From JAOTVV01 sp041602035 (lineage in GTDB: Bacteria > Gemmatimonadota > Gemmatimonadetes > Gemmatimonadales > GWC2-71-9), in contig JBFIHA010000012.1 in NCBI GenBank assembly GCA_041602035.1, positions 1-64,000 of the forward strand: a DNA stretch of 64,000 nt. The letters run 5' to 3'. Under the pieces are notes generated by a model. The model was not told the origin of the DNA. It did not search any database and saw only the letters and a program-made list of their open reading frames with translations. Made by a program: the position numbers and the translations under genes. This document shows positions 11,279 to 19,251 of the stretch, in pieces. Positions within the stretch are counted from its first letter, which is position 1. Every line of letters starts with the position of its first letter.

Positions 11279-12808
11279 ATGCCGCGCGCGTTGATCTCGG
11301 TATCGGACAAGCGGGGTGTGGCGTCGTTCGCGAGGGCGCTCGCCGACCAAGAGTGGGAGATCGTGTCGACCGGTGGCACAGCCCACGTGATCGAGCAAGC
11401 CGGTGTGCCGGTGACACCCGTCGATCGCGTAACCGGATTCCCGGAAATCATGGACGGCCGCGTCAAGACACTGCACCCCGCCATTCACGCGGCGCTCCTC
11501 GCGCGACGCGACGTGACGGCGCACATGCGCGAGATCGAGGCGCGCGGTTTCGTGCCCATCGATCTCGTGGCCGTGAACCTCTATCCGTTCCAGGAGACCG
11601 TGGGCCGGGCCAACGTGAAGCTCGAGGAAGCGATCGAGCAGATCGATATCGGCGGACCGTCCATGCTGCGCTCGGCGGCCAAGAACCACTCCCACGTGCT
11701 GGTCGTGGTCGACCCCAATGACTACGACCGCGTGCTGGCGGCCATCGGGACGGGGTCGCTGTCGCAGGAATTCAGGCTCGAGATGGCGGCAAAGGTGTTC
11801 GCGCATACGGCGGCTTACGACGCGGCGATCGCCCAATACCTCGGCAAGGACGAGGATACGTTTCCCACCATGATGGGCCTGGCGCTGGAGCGGATGCAGG
11901 TCCTGCGCTACGGCGAGAACCCGGAACAGCGGGCGGCGCTCTACACCTCGGGTGAGGGACGTGGCTTTGACGAGCTGCGGCAGCTGCACGGCAAGGAGTT
12001 GTCGTTCAACAACCTGCTCGATGTGGAGGCGGCGACGGCTGCCGTGGTGCCATGGCCGGATCGCCCGGTGTGTGCCATCATCAAGCACACCACCCCGTGC
12101 GGCATCGCGCTCGGCACGAGCGCCGAAGAGGCCTACCGTCGCGCGCTCGCCACCGACCCCAAATCGGCCTTTGGCTCGGTGGTGGCGTTCAACACCGTGG
12201 TGGACGCCGCCACCGCAGAGGCGATGCACGACTTGTTCGTCGAGGTGGTCGTCGCGCCGCGGTTTCATGACGGAGCGCTCAGCGCCTTCGGACGCAAGAA
12301 GAACATCCGAGTGGTGGAGTTGCCCCTGCCTGACAGCCGACCCGCCCTGGACTTCAAGCGCGTGCGCGGCGGGTTCCTGGTGCAGGATCGGTTCGCTTTG
12401 GACCGTGACGAATCGATCTGGCAGGTGGTGAGCGCCCGGCAGCCCACGGCCAGTGAGTGGCCGGACCTTCGGTTCGCATGGTCGGCCGTGTCCAGCGTCA
12501 AGTCGAACGCCATTCTGCTGGCGCGTGACGAGGCCGCCATCGGCATCGGCGCCGGGCAGATGAGCCGGGTGGACGCCTCGTTCATCGCGGTGCACAAGGC
12601 ACGGGACGCCGGACACGACCCGTCGGGAGCGGTGCTTGCCTCCGACGCCTTCTTCCCGTTTGCCGACGGCATCGAGCAGGCGGCTGAAGCGGGGATCACC
12701 GCGGTCATTCAGCCTGGCGGATCGATCCGGGATGACGAGGTCAAAGCTGCCGCGGACGCGCACGACATGGCGATGGTGGTCACCGGCCGCCGGCAGTTCC
12801 GCCACTGA
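11279..12808 (+). CDS. purH: Bifunctional AICAR formyltransferase/IMP cyclohydrolase
   Basis: Catalyses the last two steps to IMP. The 509-aa protein has the N-terminal MGS-like cyclohydrolase domain (ALISVSDKRGV, STGGTA, MDGRVKTLHP) and the C-terminal transformylase domain (RYGENPEQRAALY, IIKHTTPCGIA, KSNAILLA, FFPFADGIE, QPGGSIRDDEV). An AGGAGG ribosome site lies just before the ATG. The stop overlaps the start of the DUF2723 gene by one base (TGATG), so the membrane protein is probably translated from the same message. Confidence 0.97.
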   Translation: MPRALISVSDKRGVASFARALADQEWEIVSTGGTAHVIEQAGVPVTPVDRVTGFPEIMDGRVKTLHPAIHAALLARRDVTAHMREIEARGFVPIDLVAVNLYPFQETVGRANVKLEEAIEQIDIGGPSMLRSAAKNHSHVLVVVDPNDYDRVLAAIGTGSLSQEFRLEMAAKVFAHTAAYDAAIAQYLGKDEDTFPTMMGLALERMQVLRYGENPEQRAALYTSGEGRGFDELRQLHGKELSFNNLLDVEAATAAVVPWPDRPVCAIIKHTTPCGIALGTSAEEAYRRALATDPKSAFGSVVAFNTVVDAATAEAMHDLFVEVVVAPRFHDGALSAFGRKKNIRVVELPLPDSRPALDFKRVRGGFLVQDRFALDRDESIWQVVSARQPTASEWPDLRFAWSAVSSVKSNAILLARDEAAIGIGAGQMSRVDASFIAVHKARDAGHDPSGAVLASDAFFPFADGIEQAAEAGITAVIQPGGSIRDDEVKAAADAHDMAMVVTGRRQFRH

Positions 12809-15261
12809 TGCCCACCCCGGCAGCCGCCGCGGCACCGCTGCGGGAGCGACCGCCCTACCTGGCCGCGGGCATCGTCTTCCTCGTGGTGCTGGGGATCTAC
12901 GTGGTGACGATTGCGCCCACGGCCCAGTTCTGGGACACGGCCGAATACATCGCCGCCGCCAAGGTGCTGGGCATTCCGCACCCACCGGGCAATCCGCTGT
13001 TCGTGCTGCTGGCCAACGTGTGGGGCATGCTGCCCATCGTGGAACACTATGCCCTCCGCATCAACCTCTTCGCTGCCGTCACCAGCGCCCTCGCATCGGG
13101 CTTCCTTTTCCTGGTGGCCGACCGGTTCCTGCGCAGTGTCGTCACCCCGCGCTGGGCCCGGATGGCGGCCGCCGCCGCAGGCATCCTGGTGGGTGCGACG
13201 TCGTTCACCGTGTGGAACCAGTCCGTGGTGAACGAGAAGGTCTATACCGTGAGCCTGCTCTCCATCGCCCTGGTGCTGTGGTTGGCGGTCCATTGGGGTG
13301 ACGAGCCCGCCGGGCAACGCCGAGACCACTGGCTCGTACTCATCGTCTACACGATCGCGCTCAGCGCCACCAACCACCTGATGGGGTTGCTCGCAGCGCC
13401 GGCGGTGCTGGTGTACGTGGAGGCCGCCGAAGCCGAAGACGATTTCTGGATGCGGCTCCTCACGACGGGGGCGCTGCTCGTGCTGGCGGGCGCCGCGGCA
13501 ATCCTGTTCAAGAGCTGGCTCGACGGCGAGAACGACGCCTGGTTGCTCCTTGCCATGCTGCTGCTCGCCGCTCCCGTGTGGTATGGGTTCACGGGTACCA
13601 CGAGCAGCGCGACCCGCATCCTGCTCGCCCTGGGCACGGTGGGGATGGCGGCCATGATCGCCGAACGCGGGTGGAGTGACGGCCGTCCGCTGCTGTACCT
13701 CGCGACGGCCGCGCTGGTCGGACTGCTGGCGACCGTGGTGTACCGCGGGGGGCACCAACGCCTGGTGCTCATCTCGCTCGGTGCCATCGCCGTGGGGGTG
13801 AGCGTCTGGGTGTTCCTCCGCATCCGTGCCGCGCATTTCCCGCCCATCAACGAGGGGGAACCCACCAATTGGGACGCGCTCAAGCGCGTGTTGGCTCGCG
13901 AACAGTACCAGAAAGGACCGCTCCTGCCGCGGCAGGCCGACATCGTATGGCAGTACCTGAACTGGGTGCAGTACTTCACGTGGCAATTCGCCCACGACTG
14001 GAGCCAGCGCGTGCGCAATGCGCTCGCGGTGTTGTTCGGCGTGATCGGTCTGGTGGGTGCCGTACGGCATTGGCAGCGCGACCGCCGGGGCGCGGTGGCC
14101 ATGACCGCGCTCATGGTCACCGTGACCGTACTGCTCGTCTTCTATCTCGACTTCAAGTACGGGTTCTCCATCCGACCCGACGAGCAGCTGCTCCGCGAAG
14201 TGCGCGAGCGCGACTACTTCTTCATCGCCTCGTTCCAGTTGTGGGGCGTGTGGGTCGCGCTCGGACTGGGAGTCCTGCTGGAGAGTCTCGCCCGCATGTT
14301 CCGCACGCGGACGGATGCTCGGAGCGCCTGGGCCGTGGCCACGCCGGTGCTGGCCCTGGCGCTGATTCCACTCGTAGGCAACCGCCAAACGGCGTCTCGC
14401 GCCGGCGAGTGGCTGCCGCGGGACTTCGCGTGGGACATCCTCCAGTCGGTGGAGCCGTACGGCATTCTGGTCACAGCGGGGGACAACGACACGTTCCCGC
14501 TGTGGTACATGCAGGAGGTGGAGGGGGTGCGCCAGGACGTGTTACTGGTGAACACGTCGCTCGGCAACACGGAGTGGCACGTGCGTCAACTCAAGCGCCG
14601 GCCCGTGTTTCCCTTCGATTCCGCCGCCGCCATCCCAATCTACCGGGGTCAGATGTGGGAGGCGCCCACGTACGAGGCCGTGGGGTTCAGCTACGACGAG
14701 ATCGACCGCCTGCCCCCCATCCAGCGCGTGCCGGATCGGTCGGTCTTCACGGCCGGCAGCCTCCGGGTGGCGATCGGCACCCAGTACCTCGAGCGGGCCG
14801 AGATCCTCACGCTGCATCTCATTCAACAGAATCTCGGCAAACGCCCGGTCTACATCTCGCGCACCACGGGCGGATGGGCCGATCGACTGGGATTCACGTC
14901 GTACCTGCTCGGGCAGGGCATGGTCCGCAAGGTGATGCCGGAGCCCATTCAGGCCACTCCCGACACTGTCAACCTGCGCACGCTGGGTTGGGTCGACGTG
15001 GGGCGAACGGATACGCTGCTGTTTCAGGTCTATCACCCCGAGAGCGCCGCTCGTGACCGGCCCCAGGGATGGCCTGACCCGCCGTCGGAAGGGATCCTGT
15101 CGCTCTACGCGTTGATGTACGCCGGCTACGCGCAATACCTGTCGTTCCAGGCCGCCGAAGACTCGACCATGCGTGCCGATTCACTTACCATGGCCAAGAT
15201 CCAACAGGCCACCGACATCGCCGAGCGGACGTTCCAACAGACGAGCGCATTCAGGAGATGA
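12808..15261 (+). CDS. DUF2723 multi-spanning membrane protein
   Basis: Integral membrane protein of 817 aa with about a dozen hydrophobic segments in its first 560 residues and a soluble C-terminal part. The DUF2723 signature is in the first loop: APTAQFWDTAEYIAAAKVLG then HPPGNPLFVLLANVWG. An acidic residue after the first helix and the overall layout recall GT-C glycosyltransferases that use lipid-linked sugars, so a protein or lipid glycosyltransferase is a reasonable guess. The C-terminal part has TAGDNDTFPLWYMQEVEG, typical of the family. It shares an ATG/TGA overlap with purH. Homologues are common in Bacteroidota and Gemmatimonadota. Confidence 0.8.
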   Translation: MPTPAAAAAPLRERPPYLAAGIVFLVVLGIYVVTIAPTAQFWDTAEYIAAAKVLGIPHPPGNPLFVLLANVWGMLPIVEHYALRINLFAAVTSALASGFLFLVADRFLRSVVTPRWARMAAAAAGILVGATSFTVWNQSVVNEKVYTVSLLSIALVLWLAVHWGDEPAGQRRDHWLVLIVYTIALSATNHLMGLLAAPAVLVYVEAAEAEDDFWMRLLTTGALLVLAGAAAILFKSWLDGENDAWLLLAMLLLAAPVWYGFTGTTSSATRILLALGTVGMAAMIAERGWSDGRPLLYLATAALVGLLATVVYRGGHQRLVLISLGAIAVGVSVWVFLRIRAAHFPPINEGEPTNWDALKRVLAREQYQKGPLLPRQADIVWQYLNWVQYFTWQFAHDWSQRVRNALAVLFGVIGLVGAVRHWQRDRRGAVAMTALMVTVTVLLVFYLDFKYGFSIRPDEQLLREVRERDYFFIASFQLWGVWVALGLGVLLESLARMFRTRTDARSAWAVATPVLALALIPLVGNRQTASRAGEWLPRDFAWDILQSVEPYGILVTAGDNDTFPLWYMQEVEGVRQDVLLVNTSLGNTEWHVRQLKRRPVFPFDSAAAIPIYRGQMWEAPTYEAVGFSYDEIDRLPPIQRVPDRSVFTAGSLRVAIGTQYLERAEILTLHLIQQNLGKRPVYISRTTGGWADRLGFTSYLLGQGMVRKVMPEPIQATPDTVNLRTLGWVDVGRTDTLLFQVYHPESAARDRPQGWPDPPSEGILSLYALMYAGYAQYLSFQAAEDSTMRADSLTMAKIQQATDIAERTFQQTSAFRR

Positions 15262-15303
15262 GTGACTGGCGCGAGCACCATGCCCGCCGCGGCGTGAGGC
15301 TGC

Positions 15304-17364
15304 CTACCCACCGACCGTGAGACCCAGCAGCAGGGTGCGTCCCGGCGCGGGCTCGAAGTACCGACCGAACGCCGCATTGACCACGACCGACGAGACGTAG
15401 CGCGCGGCGAATACGTTCATCACGGTGATGAACGGCGACACGCCGCGCGGCCCACCGATGCGTTCCCAGCCGGCACGCACCCCCACGACGGTCGACGCCC
15501 CCGCCGCCGCCGAGTTCGCGTCGTCGGCCGGCATGTGCGATACGCGCGTCACTTCCAGTGATCCCCACAGACCCGAGGGCCGGGCAACCGTCACCACGCC
15601 GAACAACCGGTGGCGCGGGATGCCCGGCACCCTGTTGCCGTCCAGGGTGTCCGCCAACACACGGAACTCGGAGAAACGGGAATCGTCCAGCGTGTAGGCG
15701 CCGGCCACCGTCACCCCGGGCCAGGGTGCGGCGTCGAGCGCCACTTCCACGCCGCGATGCTTGAGGCGCCCCGCATTGCGAAAGAACTGCCGGTCCGGCA
15801 CGGTGGGCGATTCGAACGGCACGACCGCGTCGCGGACCGTGGCGTGGTACGCGACAACCTCAAATCCGACCGTCGCTCCCACGGTGCCGCGCACGCCCAG
15901 CTCCACGCTCACGGTGCGCTGTGGGCCCAGCTCCGGATTGAGCCCGCCGCTGCCGTCGGGGCGGTTCACCAGTTCCGTGGTTGTCGGGGTTTCGAACGCC
16001 GTGCTGAGGTTGATCCACGGCGCGATTCCCTTCAGGCCCGCGAGCGACACACCGATCGATCCGGAGAGCGCGTCCATGGTCTCAGCGCCCGTCTGGTCAC
16101 CGTCATCGAGGAGACGGTCGTCCACCGCAAAGGTCACGCGATCGTAGCGCGCGCCGGCCACGAGACGCACCGGCCACCACGGAGCGAGCCGCGCCTGCAC
16201 GAATGGGCCCACCGATCCCACTCGCTCGAACTGATCGAGCAGCTGGGCGGTGCCGCCAGTCGACACGTTACGCCGGTCGTCCCGCTGCCACTGCGCGTCT
16301 ACGCCAACGGTTATCCGTGGCGCGGTCTGGGCTACGCCAGTGCCAACGGTCATCGCGCCGCGCACACCGTACGCCCACCGGTCGAGCAGGATAGTGGCAA
16401 AGGTGAGTGGGTTGTCGAGATCACGCCGCAGCAGGAACGCCGACACCTCGGCCACGGCACGGGACGAAAACGCGTGCGCCACCGCCACCCCACCCTGCGC
16501 CTGCCACACCGACTTCCGCGCGTCGAACGCCACGTTGCGCGGCGCCGCCATCGACGGCAGCGAATCCAGTTCCGCCTGCGTGAGCGCGCCGGGATTCTGA
16601 GCCTCCGGCATGTGGGCCAGGCCACCGATGGCTGTGAGCCGGGTAGCCGCGCCGAGCGGTACGCGGGTGCGTACCGTGGCCCGCCTCAGCTCGGCGTGGC
16701 TGTGCTCGCGGAACCCGTCCGTCGTGAGCCACGATCCGGTGGCGTGGAGCGCCCCCCGACCGACGGGCGCCGAAACCGACCCTACCACCTTGCCCGTCGT
16801 GAAGGACCCACCATGGATTCGGCCGCGGAGTGCCGGTCGCTCGGGACGATCGAGGGCGGTGCGCAATTCCACCACCCCGCCGGACGCGTTGCCGTATAGC
16901 GCCGACGACGCGCCGCGCACGAGCTCGATTCGCTCGACGTCCACCATGTCCACGTTGGTGAGTTGCCCCTGGCCGTCGGGCAGCGTCTGCGGGATGCCGT
17001 CCAGCAGCACCTGCACGCCCCGCACACCGAACGCGGCGCGGGCGCCCGCGCCGCGCACCACGATCCGTTGATCCAGCGCGTAGTTGTAGCGGTTCAGGAC
17101 GAGCACACCCGGCACGGCCTGGAGCACGTCGTCGAGACCCTCGGTCGTGCGGGCACGGGTGAGTGTCGCGCCCTCGATCACCGACACCGCGCGGGGCAGT
17201 TGCGCCAGCGTATCGATGGATCGGGCCACAGTCACCACTATCGGCGCCAGGCGTGCGACAGGGATGGAATCGCGGCGGACAGAATCGGGCGGGGTCTGCT
17301 GTGCACCGAGTGCACTCGTGCCAATAAGAAGGAAGGGGCCCAGAGCCCTCACCATTCCCGGCAC
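15304..17364 (-). CDS. TonB-dependent outer-membrane receptor
   Basis: Outer-membrane active-uptake receptor of 686 aa. The signal peptide ends near SALGAQQTPP. A TonB-box-like strand (APIVVTVARS) precedes the plug domain, which contains VRGAGARAAFGVRGVQVLLD, PQTLPDGQGQ and ERIELVRGASSALYGNASGG. The rest is a beta-barrel ending in a hydrophobic strand (GRTLLLGLTVGG). The plug resembles the FecA-like group with a LPDGQ loop; the ligand is unknown. The GTG start at 17364 has a GAGGG site 7 bases upstream. It begins 12 bases after the stop of the CarH-like regulator, so both form one operon. Confidence 0.88.
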   Translation of the reverse strand: MPGMVRALGPFLLIGTSALGAQQTPPDSVRRDSIPVARLAPIVVTVARSIDTLAQLPRAVSVIEGATLTRARTTEGLDDVLQAVPGVLVLNRYNYALDQRIVVRGAGARAAFGVRGVQVLLDGIPQTLPDGQGQLTNVDMVDVERIELVRGASSALYGNASGGVVELRTALDRPERPALRGRIHGGSFTTGKVVGSVSAPVGRGALHATGSWLTTDGFREHSHAELRRATVRTRVPLGAATRLTAIGGLAHMPEAQNPGALTQAELDSLPSMAAPRNVAFDARKSVWQAQGGVAVAHAFSSRAVAEVSAFLLRRDLDNPLTFATILLDRWAYGVRGAMTVGTGVAQTAPRITVGVDAQWQRDDRRNVSTGGTAQLLDQFERVGSVGPFVQARLAPWWPVRLVAGARYDRVTFAVDDRLLDDGDQTGAETMDALSGSIGVSLAGLKGIAPWINLSTAFETPTTTELVNRPDGSGGLNPELGPQRTVSVELGVRGTVGATVGFEVVAYHATVRDAVVPFESPTVPDRQFFRNAGRLKHRGVEVALDAAPWPGVTVAGAYTLDDSRFSEFRVLADTLDGNRVPGIPRHRLFGVVTVARPSGLWGSLEVTRVSHMPADDANSAAAGASTVVGVRAGWERIGGPRGVSPFITVMNVFAARYVSSVVVNAAFGRYFEPAPGRTLLLGLTVGG

Positions 17365-17376
17365 GGCGTCCCTCGG

Positions 17377-18336
17377 CTAAGCCGTGTGGCGAGACCGCGC
17401 CGGCCCGTTCCCCGCTCTGGCGAGGAAGGTCCGGAACCCGGCCAGGCTGTCCACTACCACGGCGCCGGCATCCGTCAGCGCGGCGGCCCGGGAGGTGGCA
17501 CCTTGCCCGCCCACTACCAGCGTCACGTCGGGCGGCAGCGACGCGCGGAGCGCAGCGACCTGCTCCCGCACTTCGGAACCCTCGCCGCACACGAAACTCA
17601 GCCCGACCAATCGGGGGCGGTGGCGCGTCGCCGCCACCCTGAGGGAGTCGGCCGGCGCGTCGGCGCCGAGGTAGAGGACGCGCCAGCCCATCGCCGCGGC
17701 GGTGGCCGCCGCCATCATCGCGCCGAACTCGTGCCGGTCGCCGGCCGACGACGCGAACACGGCCGTCGGCGCATCGCTCAGGGTCTCGGACGCGCGCAAC
17801 AGGTCGCCCAACACCTGCCGTACCACGGCGGACGCCGCGTGCTCGTGGGCAATCGTCAGCTCGCCGCGCATCCAGCGATCGCCGATGGTGGTGAGCATGG
17901 GGACCACGACGCCGTCGAGCAGGTCAGCCGCACTGAGCGCGACCGTCGCCCGCCCGAGGATCCTTTCCAGACGGGGAGCATCCAGATCCTCCACCGCGCG
18001 CAAGGCGGACTCGAGATACGCCGCTTCCGCAGCGCCCGCGACGGGCGCCACATCCACCGGCGGCACTTCGACTTCCTGCGTCTCGTCGTCCCGCACCAGG
18101 TCGGCGAGCGCGGCGGTCGAGAGCTGGGCGATCTGGCCGATGCTGCGGCCGCGCTGGGTGGCGCGGCTCAGCAGCCGTAGCCGCTCGATGTCGTCGTCGG
18201 AGTAGACGCGCCGCCCGGTCGGCGACCGGCCGGGTACGACGGCCCCATAGCGCCGCTCCCAGGCCCGCAGCACGTCGGCCGACAGCCCCGTCCGCCGCAC
18301 CACCACCTGGATTGGATGACTCTGCTGGCCCGTCAC
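17377..18336 (-). CDS. CarH/LitR-type MerR regulator with cobalamin-binding photoreceptor domain
   Basis: Regulator of 319 aa. An N-terminal MerR helix-turn-helix (VVVRRTGLSADVLRAWERRY, then SPTGRRVYSDDDIERL) is followed by a four-helix cobalamin cap and a Rossmann-like B12-binding domain. The CarH signatures are present: W-x9-EH at Trp155/Glu165-His166 (RWMRGELTIAHEH) and D-x-H-x-x-G with the lower-ligand candidate His202 (DRHEFG). CarH proteins hold adenosylcobalamin, repress DNA in the dark as tetramers and fall apart in light. The GTG at 18336 is preferred because AGAGG lies about 10 bases upstream and the HTH begins 12 residues later; an in-frame ATG at 18393 lacks a ribosome site. Downstream partner: TonB receptor. 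Divergent partner: fasciclin gene. Confidence 0.88.
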   Translation of the reverse strand: MTGQQSHPIQVVVRRTGLSADVLRAWERRYGAVVPGRSPTGRRVYSDDDIERLRLLSRATQRGRSIGQIAQLSTAALADLVRDDETQEVEVPPVDVAPVAGAAEAAYLESALRAVEDLDAPRLERILGRATVALSAADLLDGVVVPMLTTIGDRWMRGELTIAHEHAASAVVRQVLGDLLRASETLSDAPTAVFASSAGDRHEFGAMMAAATAAAMGWRVLYLGADAPADSLRVAATRHRPRLVGLSFVCGEGSEVREQVAALRASLPPDVTLVVGGQGATSRAAALTDAGAVVVDSLAGFRTFLARAGNGPARSRHTA

Positions 18337-18440
18337 CTTCCGCCCCCCTCTTGTGTGGTCTGTCCATCCCATGTCAATGAAAGATTTGACCACGTCGGGA
18401 TTCAGTCAATATCTGGACAACCCCAGTCCTGGCAAAACTT

Positions 18441-18504
18441 TAGACAAAATCTTGACAGATGGCTATTGGTCAGTTACTTTATTTGACACGGGTTGGACAC
18501 AAGG
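18441..18504 (+). promoter_or_regulatory. Two pairs of TnnACA 11-bp direct repeats (candidate CarH operator)
   Basis: TAGACA at 18441 and TTGACA at 18452 are spaced 11 bp; TTGACA at 18483 and TGGACA at 18494 are also spaced 11 bp. A degenerate third unit (TGGCAA) sits 11 bp before the first pair at 18430, and a single TGGACA lies at 18414. From memory, Thermus CarH binds tandem 11-bp units with a TnnACA core. The first pair overlaps the predicted fasciclin promoter -35. Location between the regulator and its divergent neighbour supports an operator. Confidence 0.55.
18452..18480 (+). promoter_or_regulatory. Predicted promoter of the fasciclin gene
   Basis: Consensus -35 TTGACA at 18452-18457, a 17-bp spacer and a weak -10 TACTTT at 18475-18480. 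It gives a leader of about 100 bases before the ATG at 18589. The -35 box is itself a unit of the 11-bp repeat, so binding of the divergent regulator would block it. Confidence 0.45.
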
Positions 18505-18588
18505 ACGGTCTGGTGACCGGGAAGGCTTGTCCGCCAGCAACAGATGTCAGATGGAGAGCATCACACTACGACTGAGGAGTGCACAACC

Positions 18589-19116
18589 ATGAAGAGGATC
18601 AGCATCATCACCGCCGCCGCTGCGTTTGCGTTGATTGCCGGCGCAGGCCCAGTTCAGGCACAGTACTCCAGCACCAAGGACCACGCCGCCAAGGCGAAGT
18701 CCGAAACGATGGCCAAAATGGATATCGTCGAGACCGCCGTGTCGGCCGGCTCGTTCACGACGCTGGTGACGGCACTCAAGTCTGCGGGCCTCGTGGACGC
18801 GCTCAAGGGCGAGGGTCCGTTCACGGTGTTCGCTCCTACGGATGAGGCGTTCGCCAAGCTGCCCAAGGGCACCGTCGAGGCCCTGCTGAACGATAAGGAA
18901 AAGCTCACCAAGATTCTCACCTACCATGTCGTCTCTGGGAAGGTGATGGCGAAGGATGTCGTGAAGCTGAGCGAGGCCAAGACGCTGCAGGGCGGAAAGC
19001 TCTGGATCGACACGTCGAACGGCGTGAAGGTGAACGACGCGACGGTCGTGAAGACCGACATCGCGGCGTCGAACGGCGTCATCCACGTGATCGACACGGT
19101 GCTCCTGCCGAAATAA
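18589..19116 (+). CDS. Secreted fasciclin-domain protein
   Basis: Protein of 175 aa with a cleavable signal (AAAAFALIAGAGPVQAQYSS) and a single fasciclin (FAS1) domain. Motifs seen are MDIVETAVSAGSFTTLVTAL, the H1-like block GPFTVFAPTDEAFAKLP and the H2-like end NGVIHVIDTVLLP. FAS1 domains mediate adhesion or envelope interactions. The ATG at 18589 has GAGGAG about 9 bases upstream. It lies divergent from the CarH-like regulator, with candidate operator repeats overlapping its promoter, and ends in a strong hairpin. Light or B12 control of this gene is an inference from that layout. Confidence 0.88.
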   Translation: MKRISIITAAAAFALIAGAGPVQAQYSSTKDHAAKAKSETMAKMDIVETAVSAGSFTTLVTALKSAGLVDALKGEGPFTVFAPTDEAFAKLPKGTVEALLNDKEKLTKILTYHVVSGKVMAKDVVKLSEAKTLQGGKLWIDTSNGVKVNDATVVKTDIAASNGVIHVIDTVLLPK

Positions 19117-19150
19117 GGCTGACGCAGCACGCTCGATCGAGCGCCCCAAC

Positions 19151-19178
19151 ACGGCCCCCGGGATCCTCCGGGGGCCGT
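19151..19178 (+). terminator. Hairpin terminator after the fasciclin gene
   Basis: A perfect 11-bp stem, ACGGCCCCCGG (19151-19161) pairing with CCGGGGGCCGT (19168-19178), and a 6-base loop. It begins 34 bases after the stop. No long T-run follows, only CGTGTT. Confidence 0.7.
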
Positions 19179-19213
19179 CGTGTTATCAAGACATCCTTCA
19201 TCCCCGCAGGCAC

Positions 19214-19243
19214 TTGACGGTTCGCTTCGGCGGACCGTAGCGT
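19214..19243 (+). promoter_or_regulatory. Predicted leaderless promoter of the BTAD-ATPase gene
   Basis: TTGACG at 19214-19219, an 18-bp spacer and TAGCGT at 19238-19243. The ATG at 19252 follows 8 bases later, with no ribosome site. The same TAGCGT box sits 7 bases before the kinase start at 32864. Confidence 0.45.
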
Positions 19244-19251
19244 GTGTGAAG

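Noticed and set aside
19223..19229. SARP-type repeats upstream of the BTAD-ATPase gene
   Set aside because: Heptamers at the expected 8 and 19 bp from TAGCGT share only one base.
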